Shown one piece after another: positions 1 to 10,476 of a stretch of DNA of 64,000 nucleotides; positions within the stretch are counted from its first letter, which is position 1; every line of letters begins with the position of its first letter. The notes beneath the pieces were generated by a model, which saw only the letters and a list, made by a program, of their open reading frames with translations, did no database searches and was not told the origin of the DNA. A program made the translations under genes and the position numbers. This stretch comes from Brevundimonas fontaquae (GTDB lineage: Bacteria; Pseudomonadota; Alphaproteobacteria; Caulobacterales; Caulobacteraceae): contig NZ_CP070968.1 of NCBI RefSeq assembly GCF_017086445.1, forward strand, positions 1,550,001 through 1,614,000, read 5' to 3'.

Positions 1-1
1 G

Positions 2-736
2 GTGCGGATGCCGGTGAACACGGGCGGGGCGGGCGGCTTCAACGCCGGCATCCGCGCGGCGATCGAGGCGGGGGCCGACCGGGTCTGGCTGATGGACGAC
101 GACGTGCTGGCGGCGCCGGATGCCTTGGAGGCCTTGCTGGCGGCGGAAGCGGGGCTGGCGGACGAGGGCGTCGTTCCGGCCTTCCTGTGTTCCAGCGTGC
201 GGTCGCCTGAGGGGCATCTGACCAATACGTCCGAGATCGACCAACGCGAGAATGTGCTGGGCTATCCGGCCTGGGGCGAGCGGCTGGAGCAGGGGATTGT
301 TCCGGTGCGGCAGGCAACGTTCGTGTCGGTCCTGGTCAGCCGGGCGGCGGTGATGCGGCACGGCCTGCCGCTGGCGCCCATGTTCATTTGGGGCGACGAT
401 ACGGAATATACGCTGCGGCTGTCGCGCGACGAGCCGGGCTATCTGGTCGCGGCCAGCCGGGTCGAGCATGTGCGCGCGGCGCCGGGACGGCTGACCATCG
501 AGACCGAGCCGGATGCGCGGCGCGAACGGCTGCATCGCTATCTGACGCGCAACGTCATCCTGGCCAAGCGGCGGCACGAGGGACGGCGCTCGGCGCTGCG
601 CTATGCCGCGTCGCGGCTCAGGCTGGCGGGGCGGCTGGCGCTGGGCGGACGCTGGCGCAAGGCTGGGGTGCTGGTCGCGGGCGTGGTGGACGGGGCGCGG
701 TTCGATCCCGAGGTCGAGCATTGCAGGCCGTCCTGA
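2..736 (+). CDS. Glycosyltransferase family 2, C-terminal part (5' end outside window)
   Basis: This is the C-terminal 244 residues of a GT-A fold sugar transferase, open at the window edge. The near-N-terminal stretch NTGGAGGFNAGI followed by VWLMDDDV is the nucleotide-sugar and metal binding region (DxD) typical of GT2 rhamnosyl- or galactofuranosyl-transferases. FIWGDDTEY further on matches the family's acceptor-side acidic motif. The C-terminal 50 residues are Arg/Ala-rich. It overlaps the next gene, which points to co-transcription in a surface-polysaccharide operon. Donor and acceptor cannot be read from the sequence. Confidence 0.8.
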   Translation: MRMPVNTGGAGGFNAGIRAAIEAGADRVWLMDDDVLAAPDALEALLAAEAGLADEGVVPAFLCSSVRSPEGHLTNTSEIDQRENVLGYPAWGERLEQGIVPVRQATFVSVLVSRAAVMRHGLPLAPMFIWGDDTEYTLRLSRDEPGYLVAASRVEHVRAAPGRLTIETEPDARRERLHRYLTRNVILAKRRHEGRRSALRYAASRLRLAGRLALGGRWRKAGVLVAGVVDGARFDPEVEHCRPS

Positions 737-1959
737 GCGTATCACGGCGTGGGGCGCTGCGGTGGTCGCAGGTGCGCGCGGCCTATGAGCGGCTGGCGTT
801 GGGCTTGCTGGGCCTGGGCGTGACCTTGCCGCTCTTTCTGACGCCGGGGCAGGTCAGCGGGCCGCGGCTAGGGGATCTGGCGCTGATCATTGCCTTGCCG
901 CTGGTGGGTGTGACGTGGCGAGACATGGCGCCGGTTCTGAGGGCGGCTTGCGTGGTTGCGCCGGGATTCTTGGCGATGACGCTGCTGGTGCAGGTCGCGC
1001 AGGGCGGCGATCGGCTGAACGTCGGGGATGCGGCCTTCTGGTTTCGGTGGATCGCCTCGGCCTTGGCGGCGCCGGCTGTGGCGAGCCTGATCCTGAGGGA
1101 CGAGCGACGGCGGCGGCTGTTCCTCTGGGCCGTGCTGGCAGGCGCGGCGTGTCACCTGGCGACCTATGGGCTGGCGATACTGATGGGGCTGGAGCCTTTG
1201 CAGGCCGTGGGGCTGGCGTCCCCGCGCGCGATGGTGACCACGACGGCCGCGCAGGTGCGACTGACGACCCTGGCCGAGCATCCAAATGCGGCGATGGTGA
1301 TGATCGGACTGGCGGTCCCGACAGGCGTGATGCTGGCGGGGCGGCATTGGGCGCGGCGCGCGACGACCTGGGGCGGCGTCGGCGTGACGGTTCTGGGGTT
1401 CGTCAGCACCCTGTCGCGGGGCGGCATGATGGCGGCGATACTGGCGGGGCTGGCGAGGATGGTCGTCGATTGGCGTTGGCGCGAGCGGGTTCGGCCGCTG
1501 GGCGTGGCGCTGACGGTCTGTGTGCTGGCGGTGGGCGTGGTGGCTTTGCAAGCGGGGCGGTTCGACCTCGACGGCGGCCGGTTTGCGGGACGGTTCGACA
1601 GGGCGGCGCTGCAGGACAATCTGGCCGGACGGATGCTGACCTGGCGGCGGACAGTCGATCTGGTCGTGGAGCGGCCGATGGGGGCGGGGTGGTCGTCGGC
1701 GGACGAGATGGGGGCGTTTCGGGCGCTGTCGGTCAGCCACAACGGCTATCTGTTCACGGCGCGGACGGCGGGCGTGGTGAGCGCGCTGGTGCTGCTGGGG
1801 CTGCATCTGGCGTCGGCGGCGCGGCTGGACGCGCTGACGCCGCTGTCGGCCTATGTGCTGGCGGCGATGTTCGGAGAGGACCTGACGCAGGGGGCGGGGA
1901 TAGTCTTCCTGTGCTGTCTGGTCGGCGCCTTGGCTTGGCGAAGGCCGCTGGCGCCGTGA
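721..1959 (+). CDS. O-antigen ligase/polymerase-like membrane protein
   Basis: A polytopic inner-membrane protein of about 412 residues with many hydrophobic segments. STLSRGGMMAAILAG and a late SVSHNGYLFTARTAG segment resemble the SRG and H-N-x-Y/F motifs of the Wzy/WaaL (O-antigen ligase) superfamily. The TTG at 721 is chosen because GAGGT lies just upstream and it gives a short overlap with the preceding glycosyltransferase; GTG at 772 is the alternative. The following gene starts on GTGA at its stop. Its likely role is polymerising or ligating a polysaccharide, but ligase and polymerase cannot be told apart here. Confidence 0.7.
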   Translation: MQAVLSVSRRGALRWSQVRAAYERLALGLLGLGVTLPLFLTPGQVSGPRLGDLALIIALPLVGVTWRDMAPVLRAACVVAPGFLAMTLLVQVAQGGDRLNVGDAAFWFRWIASALAAPAVASLILRDERRRRLFLWAVLAGAACHLATYGLAILMGLEPLQAVGLASPRAMVTTTAAQVRLTTLAEHPNAAMVMIGLAVPTGVMLAGRHWARRATTWGGVGVTVLGFVSTLSRGGMMAAILAGLARMVVDWRWRERVRPLGVALTVCVLAVGVVALQAGRFDLDGGRFAGRFDRAALQDNLAGRMLTWRRTVDLVVERPMGAGWSSADEMGAFRALSVSHNGYLFTARTAGVVSALVLLGLHLASAARLDALTPLSAYVLAAMFGEDLTQGAGIVFLCCLVGALAWRRPLAP

Positions 1960-3167
1960 GGGTGCTGATCGTCAACACCCTGTATCCGCCGGCGCAGGTC
2001 GGCGGGGCGGAACGCAGCGTGGCGCAGTTGGCCCAGGGGTTGAGGCGGGCGGGCGTGGAGGCGTCGGTGCTGACGCTGACTTCGAGGCGCGAGACGGTGA
2101 ACGAACGGATCGACAGCGTGCCCGTGCAGCGGCTGTCGTTGCGAAACCTGTACTGGCCCTATGACGGCGTACGGCGGTCGGCGATCCAGCGGGCGGTCTG
2201 GCATGGGCTGGAGGCGGCCAATCCGCTGATGGATCAGGCGGTGGATCGGGCGGTCGCGCGGGTGCGGCCGGACCTGATCCATCTGCACCTGACGACGGGG
2301 TTTTCGCTGTCAGTCTATCGCGCGGTGACGCGGCGGGATCTGCCGCTGGTGCAGACGCTGAGGGACTGGTCGATGCTGTGCGCGCGGGCGTCGCTGTTTC
2401 GACGCGGACGGCGATGCGATCGGCGGTGTGGGTCGTGCGTGTTGCTGACGGCGGGCAAGCGGGTGGGGTCGCAAGCGGTGGATCATGTCATCGGCCTGAG
2501 CGGGGCTGTGCTGGAGACACATCGGGCGGCCGGCTATTTTCGACGGACGCAGGCGTCGGTGATCGGCAATGCAGCGGGCGCGGCGACGATCGCGCCAAGA
2601 CCATCGTTGGCCGAGGCGCCGACGATGCGGTTCGGGTTTCTGGGGCGGGTCGAGCCGGAAAAGGGGATCGAGGTTCTGCTGGCGGCGACCAGAGGGTTGG
2701 GCGGCGACTGGACGCTGAATATCGCCGGGCGGGGCGAGGCGGATTACGTGCAGGCGTTGAGGCGGGCTTATGATGATCCGCGCATCGTCTGGCTGGGGAA
2801 GGTGGAGGCGGAGGCGTTCTGGCCCAAGGTGGATGTGCTGGTTGCGCCGGCGGTGTGGGCCGAGCCGTTCGGACGCAGCGTCGTGGAGGCGGTTCAGCAG
2901 GGACGGGGCGTGATCGCATCGCGCATCGGCGGCTTGCCGGAGGCGGCGCAGGGGGCGGGCATGTCAGCCTTAGTGGAACCGGGGGATGCAGGCGCGCTGA
3001 CGGCGGCGATGCAGGCGGCTGTGGACCAGCCGGAACGCTGGCGTTTCGCGGCGGTCGGTGCGCCGGCCTGGACCGAGGAGTCGATCGTCGAGGCGCACAA
3101 GGCCGTCTATCGTCAGGTGCTGAGCAGCAGGTCTTCGATGATTTCGGCCGAGCGGGACCAGGCGTAA
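1956..3167 (+). CDS. Glycosyltransferase family 4 (GT-B)
   Basis: 403 residues with the two Rossmann halves of a GT-B retaining transferase. The N-terminus VLIVNTLYPPAQVGGAERS is the acceptor-side glycine loop of GT4 enzymes. The C-terminal half has FGFLGRVEPEKGIEVLL and the donor-binding block EPFGRSVVEAVQQG with the E-x7-E pattern. A Cys-rich stretch (RRCDRRCGSCVLL) in the middle is also seen in a subset of GT4 proteins. The GTG start at 1956 overlaps the previous stop in a GTGA. Its 3' end overlaps the convergent gene by 55 bp, so the two operons meet tail to tail. Confidence 0.82.
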   Translation: MRVLIVNTLYPPAQVGGAERSVAQLAQGLRRAGVEASVLTLTSRRETVNERIDSVPVQRLSLRNLYWPYDGVRRSAIQRAVWHGLEAANPLMDQAVDRAVARVRPDLIHLHLTTGFSLSVYRAVTRRDLPLVQTLRDWSMLCARASLFRRGRRCDRRCGSCVLLTAGKRVGSQAVDHVIGLSGAVLETHRAAGYFRRTQASVIGNAAGAATIAPRPSLAEAPTMRFGFLGRVEPEKGIEVLLAATRGLGGDWTLNIAGRGEADYVQALRRAYDDPRIVWLGKVEAEAFWPKVDVLVAPAVWAEPFGRSVVEAVQQGRGVIASRIGGLPEAAQGAGMSALVEPGDAGALTAAMQAAVDQPERWRFAAVGAPAWTEESIVEAHKAVYRQVLSSRSSMISAERDQA

Positions 3168-4165
3168 CCGTCAGCGCGGCGAAGGCCGGCGTCGCGGCGA
3201 GCGACATCCGGTCGGCTGAGCATCTCAGCCATATAGGCGGCCAGGGCTGCGTCGTCGGCAGGGTCAAAATAGAGGGCGGCGTCGGCGCAGACCTCGCGCG
3301 TGGCGGGGATGTCGGAGGCGATGACCGGACAGCCGAGGGTCATCGCCTCAAGCGGCGGAATGCCGAAGCCTTCGTAGAGACTGGGAAAGACCAGGGCGCG
3401 CGCGCCGCCGAGCAGGGCGGTGATCTCGGCATCCGAGCGACGGCCGGCGAAGATCAGGCGCGGGTCGGCCGGGAAGGCGAAACGGTCGAAGACAGCGGGT
3501 CGGTCGCCGATGAAGACCAGCCGAACGGCAGGCTCGGCAAGGCGGGAAAGGGCGCGGATGGCGACGATAAGGTTCTTGTTCGGCGTCAGATTACCCAGGG
3601 CCACGAAGTAGGGGCGGGTCGTCAGATCGAGGCGTGCAACGACGGCAGGGTCTTGCGTGACGATGCGAAGATGGTCGGCGCTATTCGGGGCGACAGCGAT
3701 GCTGTCGGGCGACAGGTTCAGGACCGAGGCCAACTCGCACCGGGAAAACTCGGAGACGGTCGCCAGCCGCGCCCGGCGCGCCAGGATTCTGTTCAGGGCG
3801 CGGTGGATGGCGGCGTAGCCTGTTCGGAAATGCTCGGGATGACGAAAAACGGCGGCGTCGTGGATGACGACGATCTGCCGCCGGTGCAGCACCGGACCCG
3901 AACCCCCTAACGAAAGCAGCCGGCCATGGCGCGCGGTCCAGGCCAGGGCGGTCTGTTCCCAAAGATGGCCGCCCGCGCGCCAGATCTTGCGGGTCGGGAT
4001 GTTGCGCAGGTTCAGGCCATCGGCGCCGGGGTGCGTCAACAGGACGTAGCGGTCGGCGGCACCGGGGCGCTGGTCCAGGGCGCGGACGATCTGACGCGCA
4101 TAGCGCTGAACCCCGCTCATCGGCTGGGTCAGGAAGCGGCCGTTGATGAAGACGGGCTCAGCCAC
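3113..4165 (-). CDS. Glycosyltransferase family 4
   Basis: 350 residues, GT-B fold. The N-terminus FINGRFLTQPMSGVQRYA is typical of mannosyl/rhamnosyl GT4 enzymes that carry a (S/T)GVxRY loop. The donor site is PSLYEGFGIPPLEAM, the canonical EGFGxPxLE motif. YFVALGNLTPNKNL marks the inter-domain hinge. It starts 8 bases inside the end of the upstream minus-strand glycosyltransferase, so the two are translationally coupled. Confidence 0.85.
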   Translation of the reverse strand: MAEPVFINGRFLTQPMSGVQRYARQIVRALDQRPGAADRYVLLTHPGADGLNLRNIPTRKIWRAGGHLWEQTALAWTARHGRLLSLGGSGPVLHRRQIVVIHDAAVFRHPEHFRTGYAAIHRALNRILARRARLATVSEFSRCELASVLNLSPDSIAVAPNSADHLRIVTQDPAVVARLDLTTRPYFVALGNLTPNKNLIVAIRALSRLAEPAVRLVFIGDRPAVFDRFAFPADPRLIFAGRRSDAEITALLGGARALVFPSLYEGFGIPPLEAMTLGCPVIASDIPATREVCADAALYFDPADDAALAAYMAEMLSRPDVARRDAGLRRADGYAWSRSAEIIEDLLLST

Positions 4166-5255
4166 CTAGGCGTCTGCGGGCGAAGGCGTCGCGGTAAATC
4201 CGGACCGTCTGTTCGGCCATGCATGAGGCGGACAGCAGGCCCGGCGCAATCGGCAGGGGAACGACGCGGCTGGCCAGCGCGGCGCGCATCGCCTCGGCCA
4301 GATGATCGGGCGAGGCGTCGACAGGCAGGCGGTCGATGTGCGCGCCGGCCTGGATCAGACGCCCGATACCGCCGACGTCGGTGCAGACGATCGGCAGGCC
4401 CAAGGCGGCCGCCTCGATCATGGCGTAGGAATCGGCCTCATAACGGCTGGTCATGGCGAAAAGATCAAAGCCCGCCATCAGCGGCGCAGCGTCGCGTGCG
4501 CCCAGCAGACGTAGGGCGTCGCCGGCGGCGGTCCTGACCGACGGGGCCAGGTCGCCATCGCCGATCATGACGCCGGTGATGCGCGGATCGATGGCGTTCG
4601 CCCGGCGGACGGCGTTGGCGAACCGGACGGGGTCTTTCTGAGCGCAAAGCCGGCCGACGAAGCCGACGACCAGAGCGTCGTCGGGAACGCCGAGGGCCTG
4701 GCGGGCCGCGAGACGATCGTTGGCGGGCGGCGCGGCCAGGCCGTTGGGGACGATGTGCAAGCGGTGTCCTCCTAGTCCCCAGCGCCGGGCGACGGCGGCC
4801 TCTTCCTCAGAGACGGCGATGACGGCGTCGCCGGACCGGGCCAACAGCGCCTCGGCCGCGCCGGCGCTGATCGTCGTCAGGCTGGCCGGGGCCATCATCG
4901 GCAGGGCGTGAGGGGTGTAGATCTTGGCGGCGCGGGGCGCATGGGCCAGGCGGACCAAGGCGCCGGCCTTGGCGCTGTGGCCGTGAACAATCTCGAACGG
5001 GCCGAGGCGGGCGATCAGGCGATTCAGGGCGTGAAGGGCGGCGACGTCCCACGGTCCGACGCTGCGTCGCATCGGCAGACGTTCACTGGCGTGGAGGGCA
5101 AGGGCGGCGACCGAGGCCTCGAACCAAGGCTCTGCGCGGCTTGGCGACCATATCAGGGACACCTGATGGCCGCTTCCGATCAAGGCGCGGGCCAGATCGA
5201 CCACGTGACGCCCCGAGCCGCCGCCGGACGGCTCGATGACCAGAAGAATGCGCAA
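4158..5255 (-). CDS. Glycosyltransferase family 4
   Basis: 365 residues. MRILLVIEPSGGGSGRHVVD is the GT-B N-terminal glycine loop. HGHSAKAGALVRLA and VVGFVGRLCAQKDP are conserved family segments, and SRYEADSYAMIEAAALG replaces the usual EGFGxxxLE donor block. It is the first gene of a two-gene minus-strand unit and is convergent with the three plus-strand polysaccharide genes. Confidence 0.83.
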   Translation of the reverse strand: MRILLVIEPSGGGSGRHVVDLARALIGSGHQVSLIWSPSRAEPWFEASVAALALHASERLPMRRSVGPWDVAALHALNRLIARLGPFEIVHGHSAKAGALVRLAHAPRAAKIYTPHALPMMAPASLTTISAGAAEALLARSGDAVIAVSEEEAAVARRWGLGGHRLHIVPNGLAAPPANDRLAARQALGVPDDALVVGFVGRLCAQKDPVRFANAVRRANAIDPRITGVMIGDGDLAPSVRTAAGDALRLLGARDAAPLMAGFDLFAMTSRYEADSYAMIEAAALGLPIVCTDVGGIGRLIQAGAHIDRLPVDASPDHLAEAMRAALASRVVPLPIAPGLLSASCMAEQTVRIYRDAFARRRLGG

Positions 5256-5349
5256 TGTCGTCCCCCGACGATGGCTCAGTCGCGCAACTGAAAGCCATCA
5301 TCGAGAAACGTCAAGATTGCGCACATTCTCGTTTCGCGAAATCTAATCC

Positions 5350-5370
5350 GAGTTGGACGAAGTCCAACTC
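5350..5370. other. Perfect 9-bp stem hairpin/palindrome
   Basis: GAGTTGGAC, a GAA loop, then GTCCAACTC form an uninterrupted 9-bp stem between the cyclophilin stop and the start of the glycosyltransferase unit. There is no clear run of T after the stem on either strand, so it is at best a weak terminator for the cyclophilin gene. It could also be a protein-binding palindrome. Confidence 0.4.
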
Positions 5371-5383
5371 TGCCGCTTTCGCT

Positions 5384-5845
5384 TTAGTTGACCGTCGCCT
5401 TGACGATCTTGCCGGGGCTGCGCGGCGGCTCGCCCTTGGGAAGGGCGTCGACGTGTTCCATGCCCGACTCGACCTGGCCCCAGACGGTGTACTGGCGGTC
5501 CAGGAAGGTGGCGTCGTCGAAGACGATGAAGAACTGCGAGTTGGCGCTGTTGGGGTCCGAGGTGCGGGCCATCGAGCAGACGCCGCGCACGTGCGGCTCG
5601 GCCGAGAATTCGGCCTTCAGGTTCGGCTTCTTGGAGCCGGAGGTGCCGGTGCCGGTCGGATCGCCGCCCTGAGCCATGAAGCCCGGGATCACGCGGTGGA
5701 AGACCACGCCGTCGTAGAAGCCTTCCTTGGCCAGTTCGGTGATGCGTTCGACGTGGCCGGGGGCCAGGTCGGGGCGCAGCTTGATGACCACGTCGCGGGC
5801 TTCGCCGTCGCCGGTGTCCAGGGTGAAGGTCAGGGTGTCGGCCAT
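5384..5845 (-). CDS. Cyclophilin-type peptidyl-prolyl cis-trans isomerase
   Basis: 153 residues, the usual length of a single-domain cytoplasmic cyclophilin, with no signal peptide. FHRVIPGFMAQGGDPTGTG contains the catalytic Arg, Phe and Gln of the family, and SANSQFFIVF is the second active-site strand. It catalyses isomerisation of X-Pro bonds in folding proteins. The start ATG at 5845 gives MADTLTFTLD, which fits the family N-terminus; the longer upstream reading has no cyclophilin-like content. Confidence 0.93.
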   Translation of the reverse strand: MADTLTFTLDTGDGEARDVVIKLRPDLAPGHVERITELAKEGFYDGVVFHRVIPGFMAQGGDPTGTGTSGSKKPNLKAEFSAEPHVRGVCSMARTSDPNSANSQFFIVFDDATFLDRQYTVWGQVESGMEHVDALPKGEPPRSPGKIVKATVN

Positions 5846-5917
5846 GTCGGTCGTCCTCTTTGGGTTGATTTGAGGCGGGACATAGCCCGCAACGCCGGTC
5901 GGGGCTATGTGGGAACG

Positions 5918-6628
5918 ATGAGCGAAGACGAAAAGCCCCAAGAGCGCCGCCGGATGGTGAAACCGCCCACCGGCGGAACCGCCGCCGGACGCGGCATGGG
6001 CACCAAGATGAAGACGGCCGACACCAAGTCGATGTCGAGCCAGCAATGGATCAAACGCCAGCTGTCGGACAAATGGTCTGAAAAGGCGCGGGCCGAAGGC
6101 TGGCGCTCGCGCGCGGCCTTCAAGCTGATCGAGATCGACGACAAGTTCCGGCTGATCAAGCGCGGGTCAAAGGTCATCGACCTGGGCGCGGCGCCGGGCG
6201 GCTGGGTGCAGGTGGCGTTGAACCGGGGGGCGGGCGCGGTGGCGGGCGTCGATTTGCTGATGATCGCGCCGATCCCCGGCGCGACCCTGCTTCAGGCCGA
6301 TTTCACCCATCCGGGCGTGGACCAGCAGTTGATCGACGCCATCGGCGGGGCGCCGGACCTGGTGCTGTCGGACATGGCGCACAATACGGTCGGACATCGC
6401 CAGACGGACCATTTGAAGATCATCGCCTTGATCGAGATCGCCGCTGACTTCGCCATCCGCACGCTGCGGCCCGGCGGCAACTTCGTCTCCAAAAACTTCC
6501 AGGGCGGAGACGCCGGCGGCGTTCTGGCGCGGCTGCGCGAGGAGTTCGAGACGGTGAAATACGTCAAGCCGGCGTCGAGCCGTAAGGACAGCGCCGAGGT
6601 GTTTCTGGTCGCGCTGAACAAGCGCTGA
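5918..6628 (+). CDS. rlmE: 23S rRNA (uridine-2'-O-)methyltransferase
   Basis: 236 residues. VIDLGAAPGGWVQVAL is the SAM-binding motif I of the FtsJ/RrmJ family. LQADFTHP, LSDMAHN and SKNFQGGD supply the K-D-K catalytic pattern expected of RlmE, which 2'-O-methylates U2552 in the A loop of 23S rRNA. The 45-residue basic N-terminal extension is common in alphaproteobacterial RlmE. The ATG at 5918 precedes this extension. It is divergent from the cyclophilin gene. Confidence 0.92.
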   Translation: MSEDEKPQERRRMVKPPTGGTAAGRGMGTKMKTADTKSMSSQQWIKRQLSDKWSEKARAEGWRSRAAFKLIEIDDKFRLIKRGSKVIDLGAAPGGWVQVALNRGAGAVAGVDLLMIAPIPGATLLQADFTHPGVDQQLIDAIGGAPDLVLSDMAHNTVGHRQTDHLKIIALIEIAADFAIRTLRPGGNFVSKNFQGGDAGGVLARLREEFETVKYVKPASSRKDSAEVFLVALNKR

Positions 6629-6632
6629 CGCG

Positions 6633-7178
6633 TCAGGCGGCGGCTGTACTCGCGCGGGCTCTGCGATCTTCCAGGCGGGACCAGATGCGGTCGTGCAGGG
6701 CGAAAAAGAGCGTCTGCACCAGAGGCTCGACCATGCCAATGGTCAGCGCCGTGCGGATGTCGTTGGTCAGGGCGTAGGCCACGGCGACCGCCACGGCGAA
6801 ATGCATGACGCCATAGGTGACGGTCTTCAGCGCGATCTGTTTGAAGGACCGGGGCAGGGCATGGCTGTGGCCGTGATGGGCGTCGTGCGAGCGGCGCTGT
6901 TCCTCGGGCGACATGATGTCGAGGCGGGCGGTGAAGGCCTCGGTCGCCTCCTCGATATTGGAGGCCATGCGACGCCGCTCGACCTTGTGCCAGACGCGGT
7001 CGTGGACGGTGTAGGCGATGGTCTGAAAGATCGGCTCGACCATGCCGACGGCCAGGGCGATGCGCCAGTCGCGGGTGATGGCGAAGGCGACCAGAATGGC
7101 GACGATCAGGTGCATGACGCCATAGCTGGCGATCTTCAGAGCCAGTTTGCGCGCGGTGCTGAGGATGACGCCGACCAT
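6633..7178 (-). CDS. Membrane protein with two DUF2061 units
   Basis: 181 residues built from two related halves. The first (residues 5–65) has KIASYGVMHLIVAILVAF followed by GMVEPIFQTIAY. The second (115–172) has KTVTYGVMHFAVAVAVAY followed by GMVEPLVQTLFF. Each half carries two predicted membrane helices and ends in a H-D-R-(V/I)-W box, so this is an internal duplication of DUF2061. A His-rich linker (HDAHHGHSHAL) joins the halves. The function of the family is unknown. Confidence 0.75.
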   Translation of the reverse strand: MVGVILSTARKLALKIASYGVMHLIVAILVAFAITRDWRIALAVGMVEPIFQTIAYTVHDRVWHKVERRRMASNIEEATEAFTARLDIMSPEEQRRSHDAHHGHSHALPRSFKQIALKTVTYGVMHFAVAVAVAYALTNDIRTALTIGMVEPLVQTLFFALHDRIWSRLEDRRARASTAAA

Positions 7179-7239
7179 GCGGAGAGAATGGTGAGCGGCC
7201 CTGCGGGTTGCAAAGCAATAAAATCTATCGGTCCTATAA

Positions 7240-8763
<1,524 letters not shown>

Positions 8764-8769
8764 GCGACC

Positions 8770-9165
8770 ATGACGACCGAACTCATCTATCTGGCCCTGA
8801 CGCTGATCCTCGCCCTGGTTCAGATCTTCCTGCCCGCCGGGGCGCGGACGGCCGAGTTCGGCTCGAAATGGAATGCGGGTCCGCGCGACGAGACGCCGGA
8901 GGCGAAGAAGCCGCTGACCGGCCGTCTCGAACGCGCCCAGGCCAATCTGTACGAGACCCTGCCGCTGTTTATCGGCGCGGTGCTGATCGCTCACGTCATC
9001 GGCGCGTCCAACGCCCTGACGGTGTGGGGCGCAGCGCTCTATTTCTGGGGGCGGGTGGTCTATGTGCCGCTCTACGCCTTCGGCGTTCCCTATATCCGGT
9101 CGCTGGTCTGGGTGGTCTCGCTTGCGGGACTGGTCATGGTCCTGGCGTCCCTGTTCTTCGTTTGA
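8770..9165 (+). CDS. MAPEG family membrane protein
   Basis: 131 residues with about four membrane helices. GRLERAQANLYETLPLF is the conserved signature of the MAPEG family (eicosanoid and glutathione metabolism membrane proteins), with the ERxxxNxxE-type pattern. It lies 6 bp after guaB and 9 bp before the methyltransferase gene, so it is probably co-transcribed. The bacterial substrate is unknown. Confidence 0.85.
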   Translation: MTTELIYLALTLILALVQIFLPAGARTAEFGSKWNAGPRDETPEAKKPLTGRLERAQANLYETLPLFIGAVLIAHVIGASNALTVWGAALYFWGRVVYVPLYAFGVPYIRSLVWVVSLAGLVMVLASLFFV

Positions 9166-9174
9166 AAGCCTGAA

Positions 9175-10476
9175 TTGACCCCAGCCGCTCGCCTCGCCGC
9201 CGCCGCCTCCGTCCTGGACTCCATCGCCCAGGGCCGCCAACCGGCCGAGGCCGTCATGAAGGCCTGGGGCACGGCCAACCGCTACGCCGGGTCCAAGGAC
9301 CGGCGCGCCATCGCCGACCGGGTCTATAAGGTGCTGCGCGCGCGCGGCCGCCTGTCGTGGATCATGGGCGGGCGTGAAGACGGTCGGGCTCTGGTCATCG
9401 GTTCGCTGCACGCCATCGACGGCCTTTCGCTGGAAGAGATCGAGGCCCTGCATTCCGGCGACGGCTATGGCCCGCGCCCGCTGTCGAAACAGGAGCGCAG
9501 CCGCATCACGGCGGGGCAGGGCGAACTGCCGGGCTGGGTCGCCGCCGGCCTGCCTGAGTTCGTCGTCGAGGATTTCAAGGCCACCTTCGGCGATCGCTGG
9601 GCCGATGAAGCCCACGCCCTGATGGCGCCGCGCGCGCCGATCGACCTGCGCGTCAATGATGCAGCCGCCACGGTCGATGAGGTCGAGGCCGAGCTGAAAG
9701 CCGCTGGTCTCGACGTTTCGCGCACGCCATGGTCGCGCGTCGGCCTGCGCGTGCCGTCGGAACCGCCGCCCAACATCCAGGCGCTGGAAGGCTTTAAGGC
9801 CGGCCGCTTCGAAATCCAGGACGAAGGCAGCCAGGTCGTCTGCTGGCTAGCGGGGGCGCAGCCCGGCATGACGGTGGTGGATTACTGCGCCGGCGGCGGC
9901 GGCAAGACGCTGGGTCTGGCCCAGGCGATGAAGGCGCAAGGCAAGCTGGTCGCCTCGGATGTCGTCAACAAGCGGCTGGAGAACATCCGTCCTCGCCTGC
10001 AGCGCGCGGGCGTCGAGGCGGAGCTGGTCCTGATCGGCCAGAACGGCGGCGGTCTGGAAGCCGTCAACGGCCAAGCGGATCTGGTCTTCGTCGATGCGCC
10101 CTGTTCGGGCTCTGGCACATGGCGTCGTCGTCCTGAGGACGCCTGGCGCCTGACGGCCGAGGAGATCGAAAAGCTGCACGGCCTGCAGGTGCGTATTTTG
10201 AGCCAGGCGACCAGGCTTGTGAAGCCGGGCGGCCGACTGGTCTATGTCACCTGTTCGATGCTGGCGCGCGAGAACGAGGCCAGCGTCGACGCCTTCGAGG
10301 CCGCCAATCCCGACTTCCGCCCGGTCGCGGTCACCGACGTCTTCTCGGCGCCGCAATTGACCGAGGCGGCGCAGGCGAAGTTCGCCGAGCTGGCGTCCGG
10401 GGCGCGGCTGCGCCTGTCGCCGGCCTCGGCCGACACCGACGGCTTCTTCGCCGCCATCTACGAGCGCGCGGCATGA
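9175..10476 (+). CDS. RsmB-type 16S rRNA m5C methyltransferase
   Basis: 433 residues. An N-terminal NusB-like helical RNA-binding part leads into a Rossmann methyltransferase domain. VVDYCAGGGGKTLGLAQ is SAM motif I, VDAPCSGSGTWRRRP contains the motif IV Cys and YVTCSM the motif VI nucleophile Cys of RNA cytosine-5 methyltransferases. The start is TTG at 9175, 9 bp after the MAPEG stop. RsmB (C967) is the best-known member, but assignment to RsmB rather than a paralogue is inference. Confidence 0.85.
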   Translation: MTPAARLAAAASVLDSIAQGRQPAEAVMKAWGTANRYAGSKDRRAIADRVYKVLRARGRLSWIMGGREDGRALVIGSLHAIDGLSLEEIEALHSGDGYGPRPLSKQERSRITAGQGELPGWVAAGLPEFVVEDFKATFGDRWADEAHALMAPRAPIDLRVNDAAATVDEVEAELKAAGLDVSRTPWSRVGLRVPSEPPPNIQALEGFKAGRFEIQDEGSQVVCWLAGAQPGMTVVDYCAGGGGKTLGLAQAMKAQGKLVASDVVNKRLENIRPRLQRAGVEAELVLIGQNGGGLEAVNGQADLVFVDAPCSGSGTWRRRPEDAWRLTAEEIEKLHGLQVRILSQATRLVKPGGRLVYVTCSMLARENEASVDAFEAANPDFRPVAVTDVFSAPQLTEAAQAKFAELASGARLRLSPASADTDGFFAAIYERAA

